Shown one piece after another: positions 1 to 8,619 of a stretch of 64,000 nucleotides of DNA. How positions within the stretch are numbered: position 1 is the first letter of the stretch; each line of letters starts with the position of its first letter. Source of the DNA: Macrococcoides epidermidis (lineage in GTDB: Bacteria > Bacillota > Bacilli > Staphylococcales > Staphylococcaceae); assembly GCF_042659445.1 (NCBI RefSeq), contig NZ_JBHSSR010000013.1; one strand, 5' to 3'. A model generated the notes under the pieces. The model did no database searches. It was not told the DNA's origin and saw nothing but the letters and a program-made list of their open reading frames with translations. A program made the position numbers and the translations under genes.

Positions 1-3
1 AAC

Positions 4-29
4 AAGCAGCCTAATTGAGATGCTTTTTT
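4..29 (+). terminator. possible weak terminator of a gene before the window
   Basis: AAGCA at 4-8 can pair with TGCTT at 21-25, and a run of T follows. The stem is only five pairs, so this is tentative. It would end transcription of a plus-strand gene lying before the window. Confidence 0.3.
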
Positions 30-109
30 GTTATGTCTCAAATTAAGGGTTCAGCACCATTGAGGAGTCGCATCTTTTTTTATGCTACTATCTTTATGAG
101 GTGAACCAT

Positions 110-814
110 TTGAATACTTTTTTATTGTTAGCATTTGCTAGCATTTATTTAATATTATCATTGTATTACTATAATCGGCCGAATGTATTGATGTTGTGGT
201 TGAGTTATTTACCAACATTATTGCACGAATTCGGACATGCATTAATATGTCAGTTAACCGGGGGAAATGTAAGCGACATCGTTATCGTGACAAGAAGAAC
301 TGAACGACTTTCAACTGGACGTAACGGTTATGCTGTTTCACATACGACATCTGGTTGGAATCGATTTGCTACTTTTATCGCAGGTTATATGTTTCCACCA
401 CTATTTTTAATACTTGGAGTATTTTGTTTATCGAGAGCGTGGCAAATCGGTTTTTGGATATTACTAGGACTTGTTTTTCTCTATTATTTTGTAAAAACAT
501 CTAGAAAGATATTTCCTTTTGTTGTGATGTTATTAATTGCCGGTGGATGTTATTTGTATTATCGTTATCAGGATGTTGTTTCAATGTGGGTGGTTGGAGA
601 TTGGATTATTTATATCGTGCTAGGAGTTCTATTAGCTGACACGATTCTATCAAGCTATACGATGACTATCATCTATTTCCAGGGGAATACCTCTTGGGAT
701 GGTGCAATGTTAAGCCGTCTAACAAGATTGCCAGTTTTGGTTTATTATTTATTGTTTATAATAGTGCAACTCGGAAGTTGCTGGTACGTTGTGAAAGTCT
801 TGATATTGGGATGA
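110..814 (+). CDS. M50B-like membrane metallopeptidase family protein
   Basis: The protein carries an HEFGH zinc-metallopeptidase motif (HExxH) near residue 43, just after the first membrane segment, and at least five further hydrophobic segments. This matches the M50B-like peptidases, intramembrane zinc proteases of mostly unknown substrate. I place the start at TTG 110 because GAGGTG at 98-103 sits six bases ahead. An in-frame GTG at 101 would add three residues but lies inside that ribosome binding site. The gene runs toward the 41-bp repeat array and converges with the NERD gene beyond it. The family assignment rests on the motif and topology; the physiological role is unknown. Confidence 0.75.
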   Translation: MNTFLLLAFASIYLILSLYYYNRPNVLMLWLSYLPTLLHEFGHALICQLTGGNVSDIVIVTRRTERLSTGRNGYAVSHTTSGWNRFATFIAGYMFPPLFLILGVFCLSRAWQIGFWILLGLVFLYYFVKTSRKIFPFVVMLLIAGGCYLYYRYQDVVSMWVVGDWIIYIVLGVLLADTILSSYTMTIIYFQGNTSWDGAMLSRLTRLPVLVYYLLFIIVQLGSCWYVVKVLILG

Positions 815-833
815 AATGGGTCGATTCTATTGT

Positions 834-1141
834 TGAATCGGGCAATTTTGCTTGCTTTGGCACGGTTCCCTTGCTGAATCGGGCCATTTCGCTGATTTTG
901 GCACGGTTCCCTTACTGAATCGGGCCATTTCGTTGGTTTTGGCACGGTTCTCTTCCTGAATCGGGCCATTTCGTTGGTTTTGGCACGGTTCCCTTGCTGA
1001 ATCGGGCCATTTCGTTGGTTTTGGCACGGTTCTCTTCCTGAATCGGGCCATTTCGTCTTGTTTGGCACGGTTCTCTTCCTGAATCGGGCCATTTCGTCTT
1101 GTTTGGCACGGTTCCCTTGCTGAATCGGGCCATATCCTCTT
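834..1141. repeat. 41-bp tandem repeat array, seven full units plus a partial eighth
   Basis: Units begin at 834, 875, 916, 957, 998, 1039, 1080 and 1121, exactly 41 bp apart. Each contains GAATCGGGCCA and, after about 12 bases, TGGCACGGTTC. These arms can pair as an 11-position stem with one mismatch and one G-T pair. The second arm can equally pair with the first arm of the next unit across a 7-base linker. Linkers come in two main forms (CTCTTCC and CCCTTGC) and the loop segment in four. No unique spacers exist, so this is not CRISPR. The minus strand stays open in all three frames only because the unit lacks stops; I regard those reading frames as spurious. The array fills the gap between two convergent genes. 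Confidence 0.95.
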
Positions 1142-1145
1142 AAAT

Positions 1146-2030
1146 TTATTTATAATAATTCGTGAAATAAAAATATTTCTCCCCGTCTTTTTTAAAATAC
1201 TTCTCCAATACTCTATAACTGGTATTCCTCAACTCCCTTCCTACCCAGCGATGAGCATCCTTTGTTGTTATTGGGCGATTCAGCAATACTTCTAATTCTA
1301 TTAAGTTATCTCTAATCAATTCCATCTTCTTCATGCGCTTCAAACACCCTTTGCACACAATCGCTTTCGTCTTATCACAAATAATGTTAATTTCCAAACC
1401 ACATTTCGTACATTGTAGTCCGCGCTTAACTTTTTCAAAGTTAAAATTCGGTCTTCGATCATATAAACTAATTGGTCTATGGATATCCTTAAAATAACTT
1501 GCCATCCTACTTTCGAGTTCTCCCGCCGCAGCACATTCTCCAACGGATTTCATAACCTGACCTATATCGTAATACTTTACCATGCCAATAACTTTATTTT
1601 GAAATGAAAATCCTTTATTAATAAATATCATTTTACTTTCAACAGAATGCCCTGTTTCCATCCATTGAATAAGACCTGTCAATGTTTCATGCATCGTCAT
1701 AAATTGTGCTTCTGGATTCTTTATACTAAAGCCAGGCTTTTTCCAGACCATTCCTTCGTTCACAAATTTCCCGAAATAATTCTTTACATCAAATGCAAAT
1801 ATCTTCTCTCCGGTTAAAATCATTCGATCAACTTCAAAAGACTGACCTTCGAACTCTATACAAATATTGAACAGCTGAATATATTTATCTTCCACAGGAA
1901 ATTCGTTTAAGAATTGCAACTCACCTAAATAACCATAGTAACTGCGATGATAATCTTCACTGTATTCATACGATGGCAAACGACGTTTCAGTATATCTTC
2001 AAGTACAACAATTCGTGGTGGTTGAATCAT
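1146..2030 (-). CDS. NERD (nuclease-related) domain protein with C-terminal zinc-binding motif
   Basis: Residues about 30-130 resemble the nuclease-related domain (NERD), including the hallmark FAFDVKNYFGKF stretch. Its acidic and lysine residues match the PD-(D/E)xK nuclease fold. Around residues 207-230 two CxxC pairs (CTKC, CKGC) suggest a zinc ribbon, followed by a helical tail that may bind DNA. The length of 294 residues is ordinary for such proteins in staphylococci. The cellular role is not known; a nucleic-acid enzyme is the inference. It is transcribed toward the 41-bp array, and no classic terminator is visible after it, so its transcript probably runs into the repeats. Confidence 0.75.
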   Translation of the reverse strand: MIQPPRIVVLEDILKRRLPSYEYSEDYHRSYYGYLGELQFLNEFPVEDKYIQLFNICIEFEGQSFEVDRMILTGEKIFAFDVKNYFGKFVNEGMVWKKPGFSIKNPEAQFMTMHETLTGLIQWMETGHSVESKMIFINKGFSFQNKVIGMVKYYDIGQVMKSVGECAAAGELESRMASYFKDIHRPISLYDRRPNFNFEKVKRGLQCTKCGLEINIICDKTKAIVCKGCLKRMKKMELIRDNLIELEVLLNRPITTKDAHRWVGRELRNTSYRVLEKYFKKDGEKYFYFTNYYK

Positions 2031-2114
2031 GATTGTCCTCCATTATGTGATACCTTACATATAACAAATCGTTGTAAAATTACTATTACAATTGTATAAA
2101 TTTTACATAAAAAA

Positions 2115-2134
2115 ACACCACTACAAAGTGATGT
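2115..2134 (-). terminator. terminator of the Bcr/CflA transporter gene
   Basis: An eight-pair stem (2115-2122 with 2127-2134) with a four-base loop is followed, on the minus strand, by seven T. It overlaps the last codons of the transporter gene. Confidence 0.7.
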
Positions 2135-3317
2135 CTTTTAAAAATTTAATTCGTATAAATTGTGCCAGTAAACTGCATATCACGATAATCACTATAAACG
2201 GTACGACAGATGTTTCTCCCATAACACCAACGATTGGTGACAATAATCCACCTACTAGAAATTGCATCAATCCTAAAATTGAAGATGCGCTACCTGCTCC
2301 TTGTTTCTGCACCTGCATCGCAATGGAAAATCCTGTTGTTCCAATCATACTAACCGGTGTGATCAATAAGAAGAAACTCATCCATAAACACCACATCGGT
2401 AAATGTAATATGAGTATGATACTTGTTGCTAACATTCCAACGAGTTGTATCGTCTGACCTAACTTCAATATGTCTACTTCACTCATTTTATCTACTAACT
2501 TCGCTGTAATTTGACTAAATATAATCAAACCAACACCATTGAAAGCAAATAGATAACTAAACTGCTGCGCATTCATATGATATATTTTCTGGGTAATAAA
2601 AGGTGATCCTGAGATATAACTAAACAAAATCCCATAAGTCAAAGCTTGTAACATTAATACCGTTACAAACTGTTTATTAGTGAGTAATTTTTTGAAATCA
2701 TTCACGATCGATTTCAATGCCCCTTCATTACGGGCTGATTTCGGCAAACTTTCTTTTAATGTAAAAGAAAGAAAAAACATCAACCCGCCATATATCGCAA
2801 GTATGATAAACACTGTTTGCCATGTTGACACGCTTAAAATTACTCCGCCGATAACAGGTGCTAATACGGGTGCTAATCCATTTACAAGCATTAATACTGC
2901 CATAAATTTCGTTAAATCTTTTCCTTTGTATAAATCACTCGATATCGCTCTGGAAAGTACAGCTCCTGCACCACCAGAAAATCCTTGAATAAATCTAAAT
3001 AATACGAGCATACCAATACTAGTACTTGTAGCTGCCAATAATGATGATATTGCGTAAACTAACAAGACAACTGCTAGTGGTTTCTTCCTTCCAATAATAT
3101 CACTGAGTGGCCCTACAAAAATTTGTCCAACTGCAAGACCAATCATACATGCAGTAAGACTTAATTGTGCGTTCGATGCTGTCGTATGCAACTCATCTGC
3201 GACACTTGGTAACGCGGGAAGATACATGTCTAATGAAAGTGGACCAAATGCTGCTAATAGCCCCAATACTATTACCAATATAAATTTATTCTGTTCTTTT
3301 CTTACTACTCGTTCCAT
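2121..3317 (-). CDS. Bcr/CflA-family multidrug efflux MFS transporter
   Basis: A 12-segment MFS protein of 398 residues. After the first helix it has the LSLDMYLPALP motif typical of the Bcr/CflA drug:H+ antiporter subfamily (DHA1, exporting bicyclomycin, chloramphenicol or similar). The cytoplasmic loop GPLSDIIGRKK matches the MFS motif A. The start is ATG 3317: GGAGG lies five bases ahead, whereas the upstream in-frame ATG codons overlap that site or have none. It is divergent from the neighbouring dehydrogenase gene. The family assignment is firm; the substrate cannot be read from sequence. Confidence 0.85.
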   Translation of the reverse strand: MERVVRKEQNKFILVIVLGLLAAFGPLSLDMYLPALPSVADELHTTASNAQLSLTACMIGLAVGQIFVGPLSDIIGRKKPLAVVLLVYAISSLLAATSTSIGMLVLFRFIQGFSGGAGAVLSRAISSDLYKGKDLTKFMAVLMLVNGLAPVLAPVIGGVILSVSTWQTVFIILAIYGGLMFFLSFTLKESLPKSARNEGALKSIVNDFKKLLTNKQFVTVLMLQALTYGILFSYISGSPFITQKIYHMNAQQFSYLFAFNGVGLIIFSQITAKLVDKMSEVDILKLGQTIQLVGMLATSIILILHLPMWCLWMSFFLLITPVSMIGTTGFSIAMQVQKQGAGSASSILGLMQFLVGGLLSPIVGVMGETSVVPFIVIIVICSLLAQFIRIKFLKDITL

Positions 3318-3437
3318 GCCATCCTCCATAATGAAATAATTATTAGTATACCTTAACTCATGAAGCATATCACTTGTTTAACTTCATTATGCAAGGGAAA
3401 ATATAACTATAAGCAAAACACAGAAAGAGGGATATAC

Positions 3438-4889
3438 ATGACAGAATCAATTAACAATGTTCATAAAGATTTATTTATCAATGGCGAATGGGTAAAGACC
3501 GCTGAATATAAAGATTTAATTAATCCTGCAACAGGAGAAGTAATCGCTAAAATTGCACAAGCTGATGAAACACAAGTAGAAGATGCAATTCAGGCAGCCC
3601 ATGAAGCTTTTCAGCCATGGAAAAGTTTAGAATTAAAAGATCGTACTAAATATTTACACAACGTTGCTGACTTACTGGAAGAATATGCTGATCGTCTTGC
3701 GGAAATTATGACGATTGAACAAGGTAAACCTTTAAAAGAATCAAAATTAGAAGTCATAGCTGGCGCTGAAAGTTTCAGATGGAATGCCGAAGAAGCGCGT
3801 CGTCTATATGGTGAAACAATACCTGCACCAAATGACCATAAGTATGAAATTGCCTATGAACCTGTAGGTGTCGTTGGTGCCATCACACCATGGAACTTCC
3901 CATCAGGAATGATTACTCGAAAGATTGCACCTGCACTTGCAGCAGGAAATACAGTTGTCCTTAAACCATCAAGTGATACGCCACTTTCAGCATTAGCAAT
4001 CTTCGAATTATTTGAACTAGCAGAATTACCAAAAGGTGTTGCCAATATCATAATGGGCAGCTCAAAAGAGATAGGTGAAGCAATGACATCTTCAAAATTA
4101 GTGAAGAAAATAACATTTACAGGTTCTACACCTATTGGTAAAGCGCTCTATGAACAATCAGCTGATACGTTGAAAAAAATGTCACTTGAACTTGGTGGAC
4201 ATGCTCCATTTATTATCAATGAAGATGCAGATATTAATGCAGCGGTAGAAGGATTAATGGCTGCTAAATTCCGTAATAACGGACAAGTTTGTATTGCACC
4301 AAATAGAATTTTCGTTCATAAATCTATTAAAGATGATGTATTACAACAACTTACTGAAAAAGTTGAAGCACTTAAAGTTGGAAACGGCCTTAATGAAGAT
4401 ACGAATGTTGGACCACTTATACGAGAAGATGCTATAGATAAAATTAAGAAACAAATTATTAATGCAACTGATAAAGGTGCAACACTTGTTACAGGTGGTC
4501 ATCGCTTAACCGGTGATGAATATGATAATGGTTTCTTCTTCCAGCCTACAGTTTTAGATAACGTTAATCGTACGATGGATATTTTCTATGAAGAAACATT
4601 TGGACCAGTTATTCCAATCATTACATTTGAGACTTTAGACGAAGTCATCGAAATGGCAAATGATAGTGAATTTGGTTTAGCAAGTTATGCTTATGCTAAA
4701 GACAGTAAAACAATTCAAACTTTAGCAACTTCACTTGAGTATGGTATGGTTGGTATAAACGAAGTTGCTATTTCTAATCCTGAAACACCTTTTGGAGGCG
4801 TAAAACACTCAGGATTCGGACGAGAAAATTCTCATCTTGGTATTAAAGAATACGTTACAGCTAAATTTATTAATACTAAATTCTTATAA
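3438..4889 (+). CDS. gabD: NAD(P)-dependent succinate-semialdehyde dehydrogenase-like aldehyde dehydrogenase
   Basis: A full-length aldehyde dehydrogenase of 483 residues. It shows the ITPWNFP motif near residue 145, the general-base ELGGHAPF segment near 250 and the nucleophile in NNGQVCIAPNR near 285. Overall similarity is to the GabD class, which oxidises succinate semialdehyde to succinate; other short-chain semialdehydes are possible. The start at ATG 3438 follows AAAGAGG by seven bases. An upstream in-frame ATG at 3360 would add 26 poorly conserved residues and has no ribosome binding site. No gabT or transporter lies next to it, so the pathway role is inferred only from the family. Confidence 0.85.
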   Translation: MTESINNVHKDLFINGEWVKTAEYKDLINPATGEVIAKIAQADETQVEDAIQAAHEAFQPWKSLELKDRTKYLHNVADLLEEYADRLAEIMTIEQGKPLKESKLEVIAGAESFRWNAEEARRLYGETIPAPNDHKYEIAYEPVGVVGAITPWNFPSGMITRKIAPALAAGNTVVLKPSSDTPLSALAIFELFELAELPKGVANIIMGSSKEIGEAMTSSKLVKKITFTGSTPIGKALYEQSADTLKKMSLELGGHAPFIINEDADINAAVEGLMAAKFRNNGQVCIAPNRIFVHKSIKDDVLQQLTEKVEALKVGNGLNEDTNVGPLIREDAIDKIKKQIINATDKGATLVTGGHRLTGDEYDNGFFFQPTVLDNVNRTMDIFYEETFGPVIPIITFETLDEVIEMANDSEFGLASYAYAKDSKTIQTLATSLEYGMVGINEVAISNPETPFGGVKHSGFGRENSHLGIKEYVTAKFINTKFL

Positions 4890-4893
4890 CATC

Positions 4894-4925
4894 AAGCTTA
4901 AGGGAGAAAAATCTCCCTTAAGCTT
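4894..4925 (+). terminator. strong hairpin after the aldehyde dehydrogenase gene
   Basis: A perfect 14-bp inverted repeat (AAGCTTAAGGGAGA and its complement) with a four-A loop lies five bases after the stop. The T-tract is weak, but stem strength supports a termination or mRNA-end hairpin. Confidence 0.75.
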
Positions 4926-5007
4926 ATTAAATTTACATATTGATGAAAGAGGCATATAATATCTAAGTTATTGATTTTCATATATTACAAAAGAAAGGAA
5001 TGATTAT

Positions 5008-6198
5008 TTGTCACATTCAGTAGATAAATTATGGACAAGAGAATTTGTACTCGTGTCACTAATCAATTTCATTATTATGCTTTCAATGTTTTTATTACTT
5101 GTTACAATCGGTGGTTACGCTGTTGAACATTATCATGTTTCAACAAGTACAGCTGGTCTTGTTTCAGGTATTTTTATTGTTGGAAGTTTATTCGGCAGAT
5201 TTTGGGCTGGAAAATATATTGATATCATCGGTCAGAAAAAGACACTTGTTATTGGTGTCATTATATTTGTAGTAACAACTGCACTTTACTTTGTTTCATT
5301 CGATTTAACCGTTCTTATTACCGTTCGTTTACTAAACGGGATAGGCTGCGGGATAGCTTCTACTGCTACAGGTACGATTGCTGCATTTATTACTCCAAAG
5401 AAAAGACGTGGTGAAGGTATAAGTTATTTTAGCATGAGTGCTGTAATGGCAACTGCTGTAGGTCCTTTCCTAGGAATGTTCTTATTACAATTTATAACGT
5501 TCAGACAACTATTTATTTTTTGTTTAGCATTAGCGTTAATTGCACTCTTCATGTTACCGAGCATCAAAGTCAACGAAGATTTAGAAGGTTTAAAATCACA
5601 GGCACCTAAAGGTCTACACATTTCTAACTTTATCGATACGAATGCTATTCCAATTGCAATTGTTGTGTTGATTTGTTGTACTGCATACTCTAGTGTACTC
5701 AGTTTTATTTCATTTTTTGCAAAAGAGAATAATATGGTAACTGCCGGTAGCTTCTTTTTCTTAGCTTATGCTATTGTCGTATTATTATCCAGACCATTTA
5801 CAGGTCGACTAATGGATACACGAGGTACAAATGTTGTTATGATTCCAGCAATGCTCGCATTTATTGCAGGGCTATTCTCACTTAGCTTAACGCATACTCC
5901 TATGATGCTAATTATCAGTGCGATGTTACTGGGATTCGGGTATGGTAACTTTTTATCAATCGCGCAAGCTGCTGCGGTAAAACGAACTGAACCTCAAAAA
6001 ATCGGTCTCGCTACATCTACTTTCTTTATCTTTTTAGATTTTGCATTAGGTTTTGGACCGTATTTATTAGGTATCTTCATTCCTATTATCGGATTACATG
6101 GATTGTATTTTTATATGGGTATCGTCGTAGTCATCGGGATGATTGTATATTTCATCTTACATGGAAGAAAGGCACATATTTATGATGCATTAAACTAA
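5008..6198 (+). CDS. MFS transporter, 12 membrane segments
   Basis: A 396-residue major facilitator protein with twelve hydrophobic segments. The loop between segments 2 and 3 reads GRFWAGKYIDIIGQKK, fitting the MFS signature G-x-L-a-D-r-x-G-r-k. The start is TTG 5008, preceded by AAAGGA at an eight-base distance; no ATG lies nearby. It resembles the small drug-efflux-type MFS proteins common in Bacilli, but I cannot name a substrate. It stands alone between two hairpins, so it is probably a single-gene unit. Confidence 0.8.
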   Translation: MSHSVDKLWTREFVLVSLINFIIMLSMFLLLVTIGGYAVEHYHVSTSTAGLVSGIFIVGSLFGRFWAGKYIDIIGQKKTLVIGVIIFVVTTALYFVSFDLTVLITVRLLNGIGCGIASTATGTIAAFITPKKRRGEGISYFSMSAVMATAVGPFLGMFLLQFITFRQLFIFCLALALIALFMLPSIKVNEDLEGLKSQAPKGLHISNFIDTNAIPIAIVVLICCTAYSSVLSFISFFAKENNMVTAGSFFFLAYAIVVLLSRPFTGRLMDTRGTNVVMIPAMLAFIAGLFSLSLTHTPMMLIISAMLLGFGYGNFLSIAQAAAVKRTEPQKIGLATSTFFIFLDFALGFGPYLLGIFIPIIGLHGLYFYMGIVVVIGMIVYFILHGRKAHIYDALN

Positions 6199-6222
6199 GA
6201 CTTTTTTTGTCTTGGTTTTTTC
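6196..6222 (+). terminator. short terminator after the MFS gene
   Basis: AAGAC and GTCTT can pair across a T-rich loop directly after the stop codon, followed by GGTTTTTTC. The five-pair stem is weak, so confidence is moderate. Confidence 0.45.
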
Positions 6223-6288
6223 TTTACTTATCCATACAATTTATTGCACAATAGAAAGTACTTAACAAAAATAATGGATGTGAAAACT

Positions 6289-7323
6289 TTGAAAATATTT
6301 TTAACGGGCGCAACAGGATTTGTCGGAGCTCAACTAATTAATAATTTGCTTAACAATAAAGATTATGAACTTTATGTTCTGTATCGTGATGAACATCGTA
6401 AAAATAAACTTATTACAGAAGACAACAAAGACAGATTACATTTGATTAAAGGTGATATTACTGCAGAAGATTTTGGCGTAGATAACGATACGATTTCGCG
6501 TCTTCCTGCTATGGATTATTTCTATCATCTAGCGGCACTTGTAAAATTTGACGAAGATTTAAGAGAAGATTTATTTAAGATCAATTACGAAGGTACTAAA
6601 CATGCATTAGCTTTTGCCGAAAAAATCAATACGAACCATTTCCTTTATGTATCTACGGCTTATACTGTAGGCATTAATGAAGATGCAAAAGAAATATTAC
6701 ACGACATTGATGCAGAAACAAATAATCCTTATGAAGAAAGCAAAGTAAAAGCCGAGCACTTAGTTGCTGCTTCAAATATGAAAACATCTATTTTAAGACC
6801 TGCAATTATCATCGGAGATTCAGTTACAGGTGAAGCAGACTCTAAGTTTACGATGTATGGATTCATGAAAGCTTTAAAAGTTTTCAAACGCAAGATGGAT
6901 CGTAATCCGGAAAGCGACAAACATACATATCGATTATTTGTAGATGATAACTGTACTTCTAACTTAGTTCCAGTTGATTATGTCGTTCGTGTATTAACTC
7001 GTGCAATACCTAATGCTGAAGATAAGAAAATTTATCATATTACAAATAACGAACCACCTGAAAACTTAGCAGTACTAGAAATTATTAAAAAGTATTTAAA
7101 CTTCGATCAACTAACCGTTGCACCTACAAGCGACCAACATACGATGAACGACCAGGAAGCTATCCTGAATGGTTATATCGATGTATTCGAACCTTATTTT
7201 AAAAAATCAATTACTTTTGATGAAACCAATACAAAATCAATGCTTGATAAAACAGGGGAAAATACACTGACACTTACAACAGCACAACTCGACCATATCA
7301 TTGAAGTATTTTTTAAATCATAA
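6289..7323 (+). CDS. NAD(P)-dependent SDR family oxidoreductase (epimerase / male-sterility type)
   Basis: The N-terminus has the Rossmann motif TGATGFVG near residue 6. An STAYTVG stretch near 115 and YEESK near 140 supply the SDR catalytic Ser-Tyr-Lys. The extended length (about 344 residues) and the HLAALVKF segment fit the NAD-binding epimerase or thioester-reductase-like group. I prefer the TTG at 6289, giving a protein beginning MKIFLTGATGF, because GGATGTGA precedes it at about five bases. The in-frame ATGs at 6244 and 6274 lack ribosome binding sites. The substrate is unknown. Confidence 0.75.
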   Translation: MKIFLTGATGFVGAQLINNLLNNKDYELYVLYRDEHRKNKLITEDNKDRLHLIKGDITAEDFGVDNDTISRLPAMDYFYHLAALVKFDEDLREDLFKINYEGTKHALAFAEKINTNHFLYVSTAYTVGINEDAKEILHDIDAETNNPYEESKVKAEHLVAASNMKTSILRPAIIIGDSVTGEADSKFTMYGFMKALKVFKRKMDRNPESDKHTYRLFVDDNCTSNLVPVDYVVRVLTRAIPNAEDKKIYHITNNEPPENLAVLEIIKKYLNFDQLTVAPTSDQHTMNDQEAILNGYIDVFEPYFKKSITFDETNTKSMLDKTGENTLTLTTAQLDHIIEVFFKS

Positions 7324-7357
7324 AAAGGATTTGGACATATGTCCAAATCCTTTTTTT
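7322..7357. terminator. bidirectional terminator between convergent genes
   Basis: A perfect palindrome centred at 7338/7339 (GGATTTGGACAT and its complement) is flanked by A5 on one side and T7 on the other. It can end both the SDR gene and the desaturase gene. Confidence 0.9.
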
Positions 7358-7380
7358 AATTCAGTAACACGTTAGTTACT

Positions 7381-8394
7381 TTATATTACTTTTTTATTTG
7401 CATAGTTTTGATAATACTCTTTGAAAGTAATAAACACTTTCTTTTTCTCATCATATAACTTATATCGTATTGATTCTAAGCTTGTCTTTAATGTAATTGT
7501 TGTTGCATGCTGTAAAGGCGGTGTTTCTTCATGTGCTTTTTCCAGGTAATAATTTGGAATTCGCGGACTTAAGTGATGAACATGATGAAAACCTATATTA
7601 CCAGTCAACCACTGCAATAATTTTGGCAATTTATAATATGAACTACCTTCAACAGCTGCTTTTACATAATCCCATTCTGAATTTTCTTCAAAGTAAGACT
7701 CTTCAAAGGTATGCTGAATATAGAACATCCAAATCCCAAGCATTCCACCGATAAACATTACTGGAATAAATACTGCAGCAAACATTCCGAAACCGAAGAA
7801 ATAAATAATTGCTCCATATACTACAACAATTGCTATATTATGCAACCATGTGTTGATCTTTTCTTTTTGTCTTGCATCTTTACGATTAAATCGATTTGAA
7901 ACAAGCAATAGATAAATCGGGCCAATAACAAACATCACAAATGGATTACGATATATACGGTAAGCAAGTTGTGTCTTCTTATCAGCAGCTTCATATTCTT
8001 CAATCGTCATCATCCAAATATCACCGACACCTTTTTTATCCAGGTTGCCGCTTGTTGCGTGGTGAATATTATGTTCTCTGCGCCATTGTTGATACGGAAA
8101 TAACGTTAAAAATCCTGTGAAATTGCCTAATCGATCATTCCACTTTTTGTTCTTAAAAAATGAACCATGACAGCAATCATGGAAAATAATGAAACTACGT
8201 ACTAAAAAGAACGCCCCAACTACACCAAGTGCAATTGAAATCAATGGTGAAACCTGATACGCAAACATGCCTAAAATAATACATAGTAAATAAGGTACGA
8301 GCGTATTAAAAATTTGTATAATACTCAACTGAAATTCAGATTTCTCATACGGCTTTACTGCTTTTCTTAACATCAACTTTTTATTCCTTTCCAT
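7381..8394 (-). CDS. membrane fatty acid desaturase
   Basis: The three histidine boxes of membrane acyl desaturases are present: HDCCH near residue 72, HNIHH near 108 and HHVHH near 270. Hydrophobic pairs of helices lie between them. Such enzymes introduce a double bond into membrane acyl chains using a di-iron centre and O2. The 337-residue length is normal for the bacterial Des type. The start ATG 8394 follows AGAGGTGACCT. No DesK/DesR-like sensor pair adjoins it. Regiospecificity (delta-5 or other) cannot be read from the sequence. Confidence 0.9.
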   Translation of the reverse strand: MERNKKLMLRKAVKPYEKSEFQLSIIQIFNTLVPYLLCIILGMFAYQVSPLISIALGVVGAFFLVRSFIIFHDCCHGSFFKNKKWNDRLGNFTGFLTLFPYQQWRREHNIHHATSGNLDKKGVGDIWMMTIEEYEAADKKTQLAYRIYRNPFVMFVIGPIYLLLVSNRFNRKDARQKEKINTWLHNIAIVVVYGAIIYFFGFGMFAAVFIPVMFIGGMLGIWMFYIQHTFEESYFEENSEWDYVKAAVEGSSYYKLPKLLQWLTGNIGFHHVHHLSPRIPNYYLEKAHEETPPLQHATTITLKTSLESIRYKLYDEKKKVFITFKEYYQNYANKKVI

Positions 8395-8498
8395 AGGTCA
8401 CCTCTAAATAAAATAATAATGAAGCCAGTATTCCCTAATCAGTTACAAAAAGTCTTTACTTAACTATTATAAACGTTTAATCCAAATAATAAAACATA
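8395..8498. other. AT-rich promoter region of the desaturase gene
   Basis: This stretch between the desaturase start and the moaA terminator is AT-rich. Possible sigma-A elements can be drawn, but none is convincing, and no coding sequence is seen. Confidence 0.4.
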
Positions 8499-8543
8499 AA
8501 AAATAGCACCTAGTCTTAAAAACAGACCAAATGCTATTTTACT
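8499..8543 (-). terminator. terminator of the moeA-mobB-moaE-moaD-mobA-moaA operon
   Basis: AAAATAGCA at 8500-8508 pairs with TGCTATTTT at 8530-8538, with a small inner hairpin (GTCT/AGAC). On the minus strand the stem is followed by a T-rich tail, consistent with ending the cofactor operon after moaA. Confidence 0.7.
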
Positions 8544-8619
8544 ATTATTAATAAGCAGTTAAACACTATACAATCAAATTGCATATATTCTAAAAATTAT
8601 ATTAGTATAGGAAATAAAA

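Noticed and set aside
745..1133. Three overlapping minus-strand reading frames of 73-115 codons across the repeat array
   Set aside because: They exist only because the 41-bp unit lacks stop codons in any frame. The translations are the same peptide pattern cycling through frames, with no ribosome sites.
834..1141. CRISPR array
   Set aside because: The repeats are contiguous with no unique spacers between them, and no cas gene is present.
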